A stretch of DNA of 16,741 nt, taken from NCBI GenBank assembly GCA_964489215.1, contig CAZAYB010000037.1:1-16741 (forward strand), in the 5' to 3' direction. The notes under the pieces are model-generated. The model worked only from the letters and a program-made list of their open reading frames with translations, did no database searches and was not told the DNA's origin. Position numbers and translations under genes: made by a program. This document shows, piece after piece, positions 1-8,371 of the stretch. Source of the stretch: CAZAYB01 sp964489215. GTDB lineage: Bacteria > Planctomycetota > Phycisphaerae > Sedimentisphaerales > Anaerohalosphaeraceae. How positions within the stretch are numbered: position 1 is the first letter of the stretch; the number at the start of each line of letters is the position of its first letter.

Positions 1-648
1 TTTGCTTATCATGTTCAAGGTGTTTTCGTTTCTTGGTACGTGGAGAGAGATGTAGTCAGCATTTTTGTAAATTTCTTCGAGTTGGTCAACGATAGTGAAA
101 CCGAGCTTTTCGGCCTCTTTTGGTACAGCAAATGGGTCGTGAGCGATAATCTTCATGTTAAAACCTAACGCCATTTTGGCCACTGCCATACCAATTCTTC
201 CAAGCCCGATTACGCCGAGCGTTTTGTTATTCAGCTGATTACCCATGTATTTTTTTCTGTCCCAGGCGCCTTCTTTAAGACTGTTGCATGCTGGAACGAC
301 GTTTCTGCTTAGTGAGAGCATCAGTGCCATTGTGTGCTCAGCAGCGCTTAAAGTGTTACCTCCCGGTGTGTTCATTACAATGACACCTTTTTTTGTGGCC
401 TCAGGAATGTCGATGTTGTCGACCCCGACTCCAGCTCTTGCGATACCCTTTAGCTTTCCCGGTTTTTGGAGTACCTTTGGTGTAACGGTTGTTCCGCTTC
501 TTATGATAAGTCCGTCGTGATCTGAGATTATTGAAGACAGTTGGTCTTCACTGATGCCAGTTTTTACAACAGCTTCAAAACCATCGGCCGCATTTATAAG
601 GTCTATACCTTCCTTTGCGAGTTTGTCAGTGATAAGTATTTTGTACAT
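1..648 (-). CDS. serA: D-3-phosphoglycerate dehydrogenase, N-terminal 216 residues (partial)
   Basis: This is the 5' part of a gene that runs off the left edge of the window. Enzymes of this family oxidise 3-phosphoglycerate to 3-phosphohydroxypyruvate with NAD+, the first step of serine synthesis in the cytoplasm. My translation from 648 begins MYKILITDKLAKEGIDLI. It shows the family's N-terminal substrate-domain start, the ARAGVGVDNID stretch (about residues 70-80), NTPGGNT (93-99), the nucleotide-binding GLGRIG (148-153) and HDP (170-172) after the second strand of the Rossmann fold. The ATG is preceded by GGAG at a normal distance. It lies 34 bases after the lipoprotein gene and is probably co-transcribed with it. 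The catalytic His and any ACT domain lie beyond the edge. Another 2-hydroxyacid dehydrogenase is possible, but the N-terminal half fits SerA best. Confidence 0.92.
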   Translation of the reverse strand, partial: MYKILITDKLAKEGIDLINAADGFEAVVKTGISEDQLSSIISDHDGLIIRSGTTVTPKVLQKPGKLKGIARAGVGVDNIDIPEATKKGVIVMNTPGGNTLSAAEHTMALMLSLSRNVVPACNSLKEGAWDRKKYMGNQLNNKTLGVIGLGRIGMAVAKMALGFNMKIIAHDPFAVPKEAEKLGFTIVDQLEEIYKNADYISLHVPRNENTLNMISK

Positions 649-682
649 TATTTGATTCTCCAGTAACAAACAAAAAATAAAA

Positions 683-1366
683 TTAACGAATTTCCTTAAA
701 TTCCATAGCTTCTATAAGATAGCTTCCCTCATCGGCCAGCTTGAATCGGTCTGCGGGACAATCGTAAAGGTATCTTGTGAGTATGTGAGCGTTAGCCTGT
801 GTGAGTCTGTCCAGTGCGGATGCCATTCCGAAAGTCTCGAGTTCTACCACAGACCTTGCTCTTTTTACTCCTGTATCTTCGGGCCAGATTATTCGGCTGG
901 TATTTGCATCTACGATTGCAGCACTTGTAATAAGCTGTCCAGAATAATAATCCTTGTGCCCTGCAGGGTATAGTTCGAAATGTTCAATGACGATGTAGAA
1001 AGCTATGCCGGCGTCCATTTTTTTAGCTATATTTGCCGGTGAACCGTCTTGCTCAATTGCGGTTTGCGGATTTGTCCATGCGAGAATAAGATTTTTTTCA
1101 TTAACCTTTGCGTTTTTTTTGAGTTTCAGAGCGATATCGGCACCTAATGCTTCTACAATTCTTTTATCTGCCCTGCTTGCTCTTGCAGCCTCTACGAGAA
1201 TGAGTATTTTTTTATCCTGATTTTTTCTTATTTCGTACTGAGCTGGAATTTTCTGCTCTCTTTTTGTGGGGCTAAGCAGAGCGGCAGGTGTTGCGCAGCC
1301 GGTGTATATCAAGCCCGGTGCGATATATAGTAATAAAAGGATTTTAGATATCAGATTTTTTTTCAT
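683..1366 (-). CDS. Putative lipoprotein of unknown function, 227 aa
   Basis: I do not recognise this protein at family level. The N-terminus has two Lys followed by a hydrophobic stretch (residues 5-20) and Cys24 in the context YTGC, which resembles a lipobox with an atypical -3 residue, so a lipid-anchored envelope protein is likely. The mature part starts with a basic, polar segment. Residues around 50-75 (KKILILVEA, then an amphipathic helix) and around 125-165 (FYIVIEHFEL, then IVDANTSRIIWP) look like alternating strands and helices. The phrase 'a value derived from ... W' near the end of a strand pair recalls CsgG/DUF799-type lipoproteins, but this is only an impression. It lies 40 bases after the DUF2752 gene and 34 bases before serA, apparently in the same transcript. 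The ribosome site is weak (GGAAGA directly before ATG). Confidence 0.75.
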   Translation of the reverse strand: MKKNLISKILLLLYIAPGLIYTGCATPAALLSPTKREQKIPAQYEIRKNQDKKILILVEAARASRADKRIVEALGADIALKLKKNAKVNEKNLILAWTNPQTAIEQDGSPANIAKKMDAGIAFYIVIEHFELYPAGHKDYYSGQLITSAAIVDANTSRIIWPEDTGVKRARSVVELETFGMASALDRLTQANAHILTRYLYDCPADRFKLADEGSYLIEAMEFKEIR

Positions 1367-1406
1367 TCTTCCAAGTATTTAGAACATTCAGGTTCTTTTT
1401 TTTATT

Positions 1407-1844
1407 TTATTTAAAACTCATAATCGCCCTTGCCAAAGTAACCATCCACCCTCCAGCAAGAATAACTATAAGGGCAACTACTATGTACTTAACAGCGTCA
1501 GCGAATTTAATCCGGCTTAAAAGACCAAAATCTACACCAAAAAGTGAAATAAGTAAAGTAAAAAGCCATAATAAGATTGTTAAAATACATAAAACGGCAG
1601 CAGCAGGCTGGATGTAAAAAGCCTGTATTATGTTTCCCTTTACGAAAGCCTTTGATGCGGTTGTTATACCGCAACCCGGGCAGGGCAGCTGAGTAACCTG
1701 TTTGAAACCGCAGACACCGAAGATAAGTCCGAGGTCTATAAGGCCGATTGCAGACAGATAAAGCACTGTGAATAATAAGGTTATGGCTATGGCAACAGCA
1801 GCGGCAATTATTCTGTGAGCAGGTTTTATATTGTTTTTTTGCAT
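1407..1844 (-). CDS. DUF2752 family small membrane protein, 145 aa
   Basis: This is a small integral membrane protein with the DUF2752 signature LPCPGCGITTA (Cys55 and Cys58 counted from the ATG), followed by a hydrophilic turn and a short helix. Three hydrophobic segments are visible, at about residues 11-33, 79-103 and 119-138. The family's function is unknown; the two Cys could bind a metal or be redox active, but this is inference. The reading frame is open back to a TTG at 1877. I chose the ATG at 1844 because the extra 11 residues are polar and no ribosome site precedes the TTG, although none is obvious before the ATG either. It is the first gene of a three-gene set with the lipoprotein and serA, and is divergent from the inositol-phosphatase gene. 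Confidence 0.82.
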   Translation of the reverse strand: MQKNNIKPAHRIIAAAVAIAITLLFTVLYLSAIGLIDLGLIFGVCGFKQVTQLPCPGCGITTASKAFVKGNIIQAFYIQPAAAVLCILTILLWLFTLLISLFGVDFGLLSRIKFADAVKYIVVALIVILAGGWMVTLARAIMSFK

Positions 1845-1948
1845 AAATATTCTATTCTGTTTTCTCGACAGAAGCAAAAACAGAGCAATTAATAATGAAT
1901 AATCCGGTTAAAGGGATAAAAAACTCTGTAATTGGCCGATATTCAATG

Positions 1949-1977
1949 TTGGCTTGTGCGAACTATTCTGCTACAAT
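1949..1977 (+). promoter_or_regulatory. Sigma70-type promoter for the inositol-monophosphatase-family gene
   Basis: A TTGGCT -35 box (1949-1954) and a TACAAT -10 box (1972-1977) are separated by exactly 17 bases. The -10 is preceded by TGC, giving the extended -10 form TGnTACAAT. Initiation would be near 1984, leaving a leader of about 32 bases with AAGGA (2005-2009) before the ATG at 2016. The placement in a divergent spacer and the spacing make this a good candidate. It has not been tested, and planctomycete promoters are less well defined than those of E. coli. Confidence 0.6.
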
Positions 1978-2015
1978 ACGTCTGCTAAAGGGAGTTGTCA
2001 AGAAAAGGATTATAA

Positions 2016-2831
2016 ATGGATCACGGACAGATAAGCAGTATAGTTGAGGCGGGTGTGGTATCTGCACGTCTTGGGGGTCAGTGGGCACTTGAGCAGCAGG
2101 GTTACATAAAACCCGAGATTAAAAATGACAGTGAACTTGTTACCAACGCAGACCGCGAATGTCAGAAGAAAATAATTGACAGAATCAAGGAGAGTTTTCC
2201 AGATCACGGTTTTATCGGTGAAGAGGGTAAGGAAGGTAATATCCTTAAGCAGCCGCCACGGGGCGATGATGATATCTGGTGGATAATAGACCCAATCGAC
2301 GGAACGAATAATTTTGTTAAGGGTATGATGACGTTCGCGGTTTCAGTGGGCGTTATATATAATGGTGAGCCTTTAGCGGGAGTTATATTTGAGCCTGCCA
2401 CCGACTCGATGTTCACAGCTGCCAAGGATATGGACGCAACACTTAACAGCTCACGAATTCATGTAAGCGATGATGAGCTTGGCAGTTACAGCAATTTTGC
2501 TATGGATGCCAATGTTAATGAGGGTAATATTGAAAAGCTTCTTGGTGTAATGAAAGCGGCTCGGTTTCGCAATCTGGGCAGCACAGCACTGCATATGGCT
2601 TATGTTGCTAAAGGCGGTCTTGCGGGAATGGTAACTAATATGCCGAGAATATGGGATATTGCGGCAGGTACATTGATAATCGAGGCGGCAGGAGGGAAGG
2701 TGACCGATCTTAAGGGTGAAAGGCTTTTTCCGGTCAAACTCGAAGATTATAATGGACAAAAGTACGAAATGACGGCCTCTAACGGTAAAGTTCATGCTCA
2801 GCTTCTGGAAATGCTGGGCGGTAAACAATAA
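2016..2831 (+). CDS. Inositol monophosphatase family protein (SuhB-like), 271 aa
   Basis: This is a Mg2+-dependent phosphomonoesterase of the inositol monophosphatase / FIG superfamily, cytoplasmic. All core motifs are present: IGEEG (E69/E70), DPIDGTNNF (D92, D95 and the GT phosphate-binding loop, 92-100) and WDIAAG (W213, D214), which together form the metal site. The length of 271 residues is normal for the family. Substrate cannot be read from sequence: inositol-1-phosphate, histidinol phosphate or 3'-phosphoadenosine-5'-phosphate are used by relatives, and the non-enzymatic SuhB role in ribosomal RNA transcription is known only in some bacteria. The start has AAGGA seven bases upstream and a promoter about 40 bases before it. 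The next gene follows after 36 bases and is probably co-transcribed. Confidence 0.93.
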   Translation: MDHGQISSIVEAGVVSARLGGQWALEQQGYIKPEIKNDSELVTNADRECQKKIIDRIKESFPDHGFIGEEGKEGNILKQPPRGDDDIWWIIDPIDGTNNFVKGMMTFAVSVGVIYNGEPLAGVIFEPATDSMFTAAKDMDATLNSSRIHVSDDELGSYSNFAMDANVNEGNIEKLLGVMKAARFRNLGSTALHMAYVAKGGLAGMVTNMPRIWDIAAGTLIIEAAGGKVTDLKGERLFPVKLEDYNGQKYEMTASNGKVHAQLLEMLGGKQ

Positions 2832-2867
2832 GAGCATTATGAAGGAATATTTAACAAGGAGAATTTA

Positions 2868-5195
2868 ATGAGTAACAGTATCACAGGTAAAAGAGCGGGC
2901 TTTGGAGCAGTTTGGTGTTTGTTGATTTTTTGTGCGGGGTTTGTTTTCTCAGTGTCCGGATATTGTGAAAACAAGACCGGCGGTGATGAAATTCTTGAGA
3001 TGCTTCCTTCTGAAACGATATTCTGCGTTCGTATAAATAATCTGGATTATACTCTTGCATCAATCGATCAGTATCTTCAGGGCGTTTCGCCGATGGGGGT
3101 TACTATGCTTATCAAGATGCAGATGGCTTCGATACTGGGCGATCCTATGCTTAAAAATATTGATACGGGGGGCAGTTTCGTTTTCTTTGGTGTTCCTGTT
3201 CCGAGCCAGCCGAGCGGAGAGATGGTTTTGATGGCTCCGGTAACCGATTATAATGAGCTTGTGGGGGGCAATCCCAATATTTCGGCAGTTGGTCCGGATG
3301 GTATAAGCGATATTAAATCGCCTGGTTCACCGCTTGGAGAGACGATAATGACGGCCAGTCCGTGCGGTAAGTTCGCAATATTTTCTGGTAAGTCTTTTCG
3401 TAAACAGCTTCTTGAGCTGAAAGGTACGCTGGGCAGTCAAAAGAGTCTTATGGGAGATTTGCTTGCTGGTGAGCAAAAAGAGGCGAAAGAAATGCCTATA
3501 TGGTGTTATGTCAATATGGTTATGATCGAAGAAAGTTACGGACCGATTATCTTTCAGCAGCTTAATGCCATGCAGGAGGCGGCCAGTTCTCAGCTTGGGG
3601 GAGAAGCAAAGATGAAGGAGGATGTCTCACGTATATTTGGGATTTACGCAACGGTGCTTGAGAACATAATCAAACAGAGCCGAAATGTTACTGCCAGTTT
3701 GGTTCCTTCTGCACAGAGTGTGAGTTTGAGCTATACGCTTCGTGCAAGGGATAATACTACAATGGCAAAGTGGCTGGTTCGGGATGCGTCGACGAAAAGT
3801 GATTTTGAGCTTGTAAGTTATCTTCGTAAACCGGAAGCTGTTAATTTTGCAATGAAGACGAATAAGCATTTGTTCAGGAATATTAACGAGGGGTTCTTTG
3901 AGCTTCTTGAGAGTAATTTTTCAGATAAGGCAGGTGCAGAGCAGGTTAAGAACTGGAAATCGACGTCTGTTGACTGGCTTAAAGTTATGGGTGATGAGAC
4001 GGCGGGCAGCTTTTCTTATGTTGCGGGTATGCCGCCGGTTAGTTATAAGCAGATAATGACGGTTTCCAGCGCTAAGAAAATCAATGACTTAATGATGCAG
4101 GCTAAACCGATGATCGACCAGATGTATCGGCTGATGGGTCTGGATGCGAGTTATGAATATAATCAGGAAAAGGAAAATTACCGTAACGCTAAGATAAGCA
4201 GCGCGGTTTTGAAGTTTGAGCTTTCGGGCGGTGAAGATCCTAACAGCGAAACAGCCAAGGCGAACAAGATAATTAAGGACCTTTACGGTGATGGTTTTGA
4301 GTATAAGATAGCTACGCTGGATGATTTTATGCTTATGACTATGTCACCGAAATCAGATGAAGATATCAGGGGTTTAGTTGATGTGCTGAGGGATGAAAAA
4401 GGTTCTGAGGCGACGGGGGATATCGCTCTTGCGATGAGGCTGATTGAGGATGCTGGTGATAAGGACTTTGTCGGTTCGGTGAATTATCTTCGTCTGCTTG
4501 GCGGTCTGGGAGCTGTTAGCGGTAATCTGGGCGACTTGTCCGGCAGCGGTATAGGAGGTATATTTGCGGCCTTTGAGGAAATGGGAGATTATTCTCAAAG
4601 TGCGCTTGCTTTCGGTGGTCAGATCGATAAGGGGGCAATCGGGTTTGATATTGTGTTGCCGAAACAGCATTTGCTTGAAATTATGACTGCTTTCCAGCAG
4701 CTGCAGCAGAGTGTAATTAAAGATCAGATGAGCCAGCAGCAACAGCAGAATAAGCAGATAAGTGCAGATGATCCGCTTGCTTCATTGCGGGGCAAGGCGG
4801 TTCCGAGCTGGGAGATGAAGGATGTTGACGGTAATGTTATTTCGCTTGATAAGCTTAAAGGCAAGCGTGTGCTGCTTAACTTCTGGGCGACGTGGTGTCC
4901 GCCTTGCAAAGAGGAAGTGCCTCATCTGATCAGGGTACGCAGGGAAGTGAGCAGTGATGAGCTGGTTATGATTGGTGTCAGTGATGAGCCTGGGGACCTT
5001 GTTGAGGAGTTTGGGGAAAAGTATGATGTGAATTTTTCTCTTGTTTCTCATCCGGGTAAGTTTCCAGCTCCATTCGATAAGGTGATGGGTTTGCCGACGA
5101 CGTTTTATATAGATAAGAACGGTACGATCGAGAATGTTACGGTGGGGTATTATCCTTATGAGACGATAAAGCAAAACGCAGTCGGGGGGCAGTAG
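2868..5195 (+). CDS. Exported protein with large unknown N-domain and C-terminal TlpA/ResA-like thioredoxin domain, 775 aa
   Basis: This is a two-part protein. Residues 14-31 form a signal peptide after a short basic N-terminus. Residues about 40-610 are a large domain with many short motifs such as EILEMLPSETIFCVRINN, recalling the DUF3352-like proteins found in planctomycetes; its function is not known to me. A Gln-rich linker (about 612-640) leads to a thioredoxin-fold domain (about 640-770) with FWATWCPPC (active site WCPPC, 676-680), a GVSDE strand and the cis-proline segment GLPTTFYID. Family members reduce or exchange disulfides outside the cytoplasm. A thiol role for this protein is inferred from the intact CXXC. 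The ATG has AGGAG seven bases upstream. A strong terminator follows the stop. Neighbours give no substrate clue. Confidence 0.88.
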   Translation: MSNSITGKRAGFGAVWCLLIFCAGFVFSVSGYCENKTGGDEILEMLPSETIFCVRINNLDYTLASIDQYLQGVSPMGVTMLIKMQMASILGDPMLKNIDTGGSFVFFGVPVPSQPSGEMVLMAPVTDYNELVGGNPNISAVGPDGISDIKSPGSPLGETIMTASPCGKFAIFSGKSFRKQLLELKGTLGSQKSLMGDLLAGEQKEAKEMPIWCYVNMVMIEESYGPIIFQQLNAMQEAASSQLGGEAKMKEDVSRIFGIYATVLENIIKQSRNVTASLVPSAQSVSLSYTLRARDNTTMAKWLVRDASTKSDFELVSYLRKPEAVNFAMKTNKHLFRNINEGFFELLESNFSDKAGAEQVKNWKSTSVDWLKVMGDETAGSFSYVAGMPPVSYKQIMTVSSAKKINDLMMQAKPMIDQMYRLMGLDASYEYNQEKENYRNAKISSAVLKFELSGGEDPNSETAKANKIIKDLYGDGFEYKIATLDDFMLMTMSPKSDEDIRGLVDVLRDEKGSEATGDIALAMRLIEDAGDKDFVGSVNYLRLLGGLGAVSGNLGDLSGSGIGGIFAAFEEMGDYSQSALAFGGQIDKGAIGFDIVLPKQHLLEIMTAFQQLQQSVIKDQMSQQQQQNKQISADDPLASLRGKAVPSWEMKDVDGNVISLDKLKGKRVLLNFWATWCPPCKEEVPHLIRVRREVSSDELVMIGVSDEPGDLVEEFGEKYDVNFSLVSHPGKFPAPFDKVMGLPTTFYIDKNGTIENVTVGYYPYETIKQNAVGGQ

Positions 5196-5210
5196 TTTGG
5201 GTAATAAAAT

Positions 5211-5240
5211 GGCCGGGGCCCCTTTTTGGAGGCCTCGGCT
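5211..5240 (-). terminator. Hairpin terminating the pseudopilin operon (minus strand)
   Basis: GCCG-G-GGCC (5212-5220) pairs with GGCC-T-CGGC (5231-5239), and CC (5221-5222) can pair with GG (5228-5229), leaving a TTTTT loop and one bulged A. Read on the minus strand, the hairpin is followed by ATTTTATTA (5210-5202), a broken T-run. It sits about 65 bases after the gspK-like stop. On the plus strand no T-run follows, so the hairpin appears to serve the minus strand. Confidence 0.55.
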
Positions 5241-5249
5241 CGTCCACAT

Positions 5250-5298
5250 TTCGGAAGTTAAAGTTTACGCCTTAACCGTTCCGAATTTTTATTTTTTT
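5250..5298 (+). terminator. Rho-independent terminator after the TlpA-like gene
   Basis: TTCGGAA-GTTAA (5250-5261) pairs with TTAAC-cg-TTCCGAA (5272-5285), 12 base pairs with a two-base bulge and a ten-base loop. It is followed at once by a T-rich tract, TTTTTATTTTTTT (5286-5298). The orientation fits the plus-strand gene ending at 5195. On the minus strand the hairpin is not followed by T residues. Confidence 0.8.
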
Positions 5299-5305
5299 AT
5301 GTGTA

Positions 5306-8300
5306 TTATCTGACCGGCGGAACCGGATGGAGGGCAATAAGGTCTGGGGTGTCATTTGGGCCGGTTACTTTGCTTCTATCGAAAATTGCTATCACCCTTT
5401 TTGATGGGCCGGTTGTGCCCAGCTTAACCTGTATGTAGGCAGTGAAGACGTCGCTGCGGACGGAGATGAGGTTGCTAATGCGATGGAAGATGATGTTCCT
5501 TTCCTTAATGTCGTCGTCAATGCTGTCAGGTGTGTAATCGGGAGCTGCGGTCAGGTTTGAGCCATCGAGATATTTTCGCATATCGTATGAATTTGCTGGG
5601 CCGGCATTGTTGATTACCTGAAGCAGCTGGCCTATGCTTTTGAAACCAAGGTCTTCATCTATACCTGCTATGCCTGTTTCGGCTTGCCTGGTGATTGAAT
5701 AATCCGGGGGATTGTCGTATTCGAGTGGTAAGTCCAGGGCAGGGTCGCCAAGATTGGATAAATCCTTTTTGTCTCTAAATGCGGTGATGGCCATGGCGAG
5801 GGCGTTTGTTTCTTCTTTTGCGGGGTCATTTTCCCATCCAACCCAGGGAAGCTGTTTCAAAACAAACCATGGTGCGGTGTTAATATTGATCTGTCCTGCT
5901 ATGATGTTATTATTGTGCGACTGGTCGAAGAAAGTGAAGTAGTCGTATATTCTGATAAAAGAGGGATGGTGAAGCCTTAACCTGCCAAGATTTTTGAGGT
6001 CGACAGCTTTTTCGTCGGGGTCAGTAATGTTATTTGTGACAGCAGTTTTGCAGGCTTCGAGGTCGCCTATAAAAGTATGAAAGTTTTCATATTCTGTACT
6101 GCTTTTTTTAACGAGGCTGTATCCAATAAATGGTATCTGGTCGAGCTGGCCAATGCTGGTGAGGTTTGCTTTCTTTTCCGGATCGACAAAGATGTCCGTT
6201 ACAGGTGAGGTTGTGTTCGCGGAGCCGAGCGAATGAGTTTCAGAAACAGCGGACCAGCTTTTTGTGAGGAGGAGGTTTTTGTTTCCAAATGTTCTGTTAC
6301 GCTGTGAGGCGTATATTTGTCCGGGTATGGGGAACATTCCAGAAGGTATTTTAGTGTTGTCGACGGGCATTGCAAGGCCGGTTGAGTTATTTATTCTTAG
6401 TACGGTTATTTCGACCCCTTCTGAAAACTCAAGGTTGGGGGCCTGTCTAATTTTAGAAGCGTCCAGAGTAAATACGGCGGCAGTGTCAGTTGGTGTGTTG
6501 TTGCTTAAAATGACGGTTCCGTTTGGGCCGATATTTTCACCGGGAGTGAAGAGATTTCTCAAATCATAAGTAAAATCGGATGCAGTGCTGTTAATGTAGA
6601 TTTCATAATGCCATGAGCCTGCGTTCAAACTTTTTGGTGATGTGTCGGGGTTGTAAAGTTCTATAGTGTAGTAATGGCCTACGGGTGCGATAGAAACGTC
6701 GTCATTATAGAAATAAACCGCTTCTGATGCAAAGATTGTTATATCGTCGATGACATCGAGGCTTTCCAGTCCGAAATAAAATGCGGTTCCGTTTGGATCC
6801 GATTCTGTAAAACTACTGATAGAATTGTCAGTGTCAATATAATCCGCTAAGTTTACGGCAAACTGGGCTGCTGCCTTATCTTTAGTGTAATTAGAGCCGA
6901 GCCAGGTTTTAACGTCGTCATCCTCGTCGTCGTTTGCAAAGGCATCAGAAACTGTATTTTTTACTGAAGAAATGTCTATGGAGTCTATTTGTTTTAGGCC
7001 GGTGACAGTGTCAATATTTGTACCAAGGGCAATTTTGGGTGAACCGTTCGGAGCGAGCTGTTTTTGAGCACTGTAAGTTGTTGAAATCAGTCTGCGGTTA
7101 TAGTTTCCGATTTTTGACTTCCAATCGGCAGGGTCATTGACAAAGTCGGGCTGTTCAATATCAGGCTTTGTTTTATCAAACCAATTATCAAGGTCAGAAT
7201 CAGAATCCAGGTTATAAGGAATGGTTTTTCCTACTGTACTATTTCCCGGCTCAAATGTTGAAGGCCATGCGGTTGCGCATGATGGAACAACGGGGGTGTT
7301 CAGGAAATATCTGTTGCGCAATTCAAGTTCGTCTGATATTTCAAAAGGTGTTGCAGTTAGAGCATTTTGAGGTAAATATCTTGCAACGTTTTGCTCGTAA
7401 AAGGTGTCGAGCATGTACAAATCGGTTGCCGGCGGTGCCATGTCTGCCATTCTTTTGCTGTGCAGGTCCCAGATATCAAAGCCAGCGTTGGTGTCAGTGA
7501 AACTTTGCAGGCCGAAAAATTCAGGGTCGGTGAGAGAGGTTTCCATAGAGACGTGGCCAAGATGAGAACCATCCCAGTCGGCTGGGGTGGGCAGGTTTTC
7601 GGGGTTTCTAAATGCAGTGTTGATGTTTAGCATTCCGCTGTTGTCGATGATTCTTACGGCGGTGTATATCAGGCTTCCGTCGGAGGCTAAAAGGTTCGGC
7701 ACTGGTACCCATCTGCTGTCGGCAATGCCATCGCCGTCTGCGTCGGCCCGAGCGCCCCAGGGGATCTCATCGGGGTCATCAGCAGTATCGTTTCTGTCTT
7801 TTACTACGTTCATCGGTGAATTTTCGTCGACTATTTTCGCCAATGTATATTTTAACTTTCCATCTGAATCGTAGTCATTGTAAACAAGCCAGGGGTAAGA
7901 GTCGGAGTCGGTTAAGTCGTATTGATGGTTTTCAGCGAGATTGTCAGGGTCATAATAAGCAGCAGAGTAATCATCCAAAGCAAAATTATTATTCCATAAA
8001 TCCGTGATATGGTTCCATACATAAAAAAGCTTATCGGTGCCGTTAATATTTTCTTCAACGTATTCGGGTTCTATCGGTGCGAGCCAATAGTTGTCAGGGT
8101 CAGGATAGTCGTAAAGGTCCTGGCCGTATAGGTCTTCGACGAGAGTTTTGTTTATTTTTTTTATAACGGTTTTTACAGCGATGTCGAGGTCGTGTGTGCG
8201 GGCGATGTTTGAAGTGCTCATTTTGTCGACCCTTGAGGCCATGACGAAGAAGACACCTACCAGTGCGAGCAGTACGGTAAGTACAACGGTTAGGATCAGG

Positions 8301-8365
8301 GCGCTTCCGCCCCGATCCCTTTTAATCACCGTTCGGTTCGATATTTTGTAAATGTTTTTATTCAT
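5306..8365 (-). CDS. gspK: GspK-like minor pseudopilin, very large form, 1019 aa
   Basis: This appears to be the tip-type pseudopilin of a type II secretion-like system. The N-terminus is basic with RDRGG then SALILTVVLTVLL, a class III-type leader with cleavage likely after Gly20 and a membrane segment at about 21-43. As in other GspK proteins, position +5 is not Glu. Two GspK landmarks are visible: VRIIDNSGMLNINTA (about 238-252) and ININTAPWFVLKQLP (about 823-837). Typical GspK proteins are about 300-330 residues, and the two landmarks lie close together; here some 570 residues separate them. Within the insert, around 545-640, a strand-rich stretch with YTIELYNPD recalls a lamin-tail-like fold (inference). 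An acidic loop DADGDGIAD lies near residue 205. The start has AGGTG five bases upstream. It is the last gene of the operon. Confidence 0.85.
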   Translation of the reverse strand: MNKNIYKISNRTVIKRDRGGSALILTVVLTVLLALVGVFFVMASRVDKMSTSNIARTHDLDIAVKTVIKKINKTLVEDLYGQDLYDYPDPDNYWLAPIEPEYVEENINGTDKLFYVWNHITDLWNNNFALDDYSAAYYDPDNLAENHQYDLTDSDSYPWLVYNDYDSDGKLKYTLAKIVDENSPMNVVKDRNDTADDPDEIPWGARADADGDGIADSRWVPVPNLLASDGSLIYTAVRIIDNSGMLNINTAFRNPENLPTPADWDGSHLGHVSMETSLTDPEFFGLQSFTDTNAGFDIWDLHSKRMADMAPPATDLYMLDTFYEQNVARYLPQNALTATPFEISDELELRNRYFLNTPVVPSCATAWPSTFEPGNSTVGKTIPYNLDSDSDLDNWFDKTKPDIEQPDFVNDPADWKSKIGNYNRRLISTTYSAQKQLAPNGSPKIALGTNIDTVTGLKQIDSIDISSVKNTVSDAFANDDEDDDVKTWLGSNYTKDKAAAQFAVNLADYIDTDNSISSFTESDPNGTAFYFGLESLDVIDDITIFASEAVYFYNDDVSIAPVGHYYTIELYNPDTSPKSLNAGSWHYEIYINSTASDFTYDLRNLFTPGENIGPNGTVILSNNTPTDTAAVFTLDASKIRQAPNLEFSEGVEITVLRINNSTGLAMPVDNTKIPSGMFPIPGQIYASQRNRTFGNKNLLLTKSWSAVSETHSLGSANTTSPVTDIFVDPEKKANLTSIGQLDQIPFIGYSLVKKSSTEYENFHTFIGDLEACKTAVTNNITDPDEKAVDLKNLGRLRLHHPSFIRIYDYFTFFDQSHNNNIIAGQININTAPWFVLKQLPWVGWENDPAKEETNALAMAITAFRDKKDLSNLGDPALDLPLEYDNPPDYSITRQAETGIAGIDEDLGFKSIGQLLQVINNAGPANSYDMRKYLDGSNLTAAPDYTPDSIDDDIKERNIIFHRISNLISVRSDVFTAYIQVKLGTTGPSKRVIAIFDRSKVTGPNDTPDLIALHPVPPVR

Positions 8366-8371
8366 GATAAC

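Noticed and set aside
1381..1403. AGAAC/GTTCT hairpin with T-run on the plus strand
   Set aside because: It has the form of a terminator rightward, but no plus-strand gene lies upstream; the stem is five base pairs and lies in an AT-rich gap, so it is probably chance.
1845..1877. TTG start extending the DUF2752 protein by 11 residues
   Set aside because: No ribosome site precedes it, and the extra residues are polar and unlike the family's N-terminus; the ATG at 1844 is preferred.
1849..1877. Minus-strand promoter TTGCTT-17-TAGAAT for the DUF2752 gene
   Set aside because: The -10 box ends five bases before the chosen ATG, which would leave a leaderless or truncated message. It is possible only if the message is leaderless, so I do not call it.
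4728..4757. CAG-rich stretch resembling a trinucleotide repeat
   Set aside because: It is interrupted (CAG, CAA, AAT, AAG) and encodes the Gln-rich linker of the TlpA-like protein; it is not a separate repeat element.
4782..5249. Minus-strand open frame of 155 codons opposite the TlpA-like domain
   Set aside because: It overlaps the well-supported thioredoxin domain and the terminators, and its His/Arg-rich product resembles no family.
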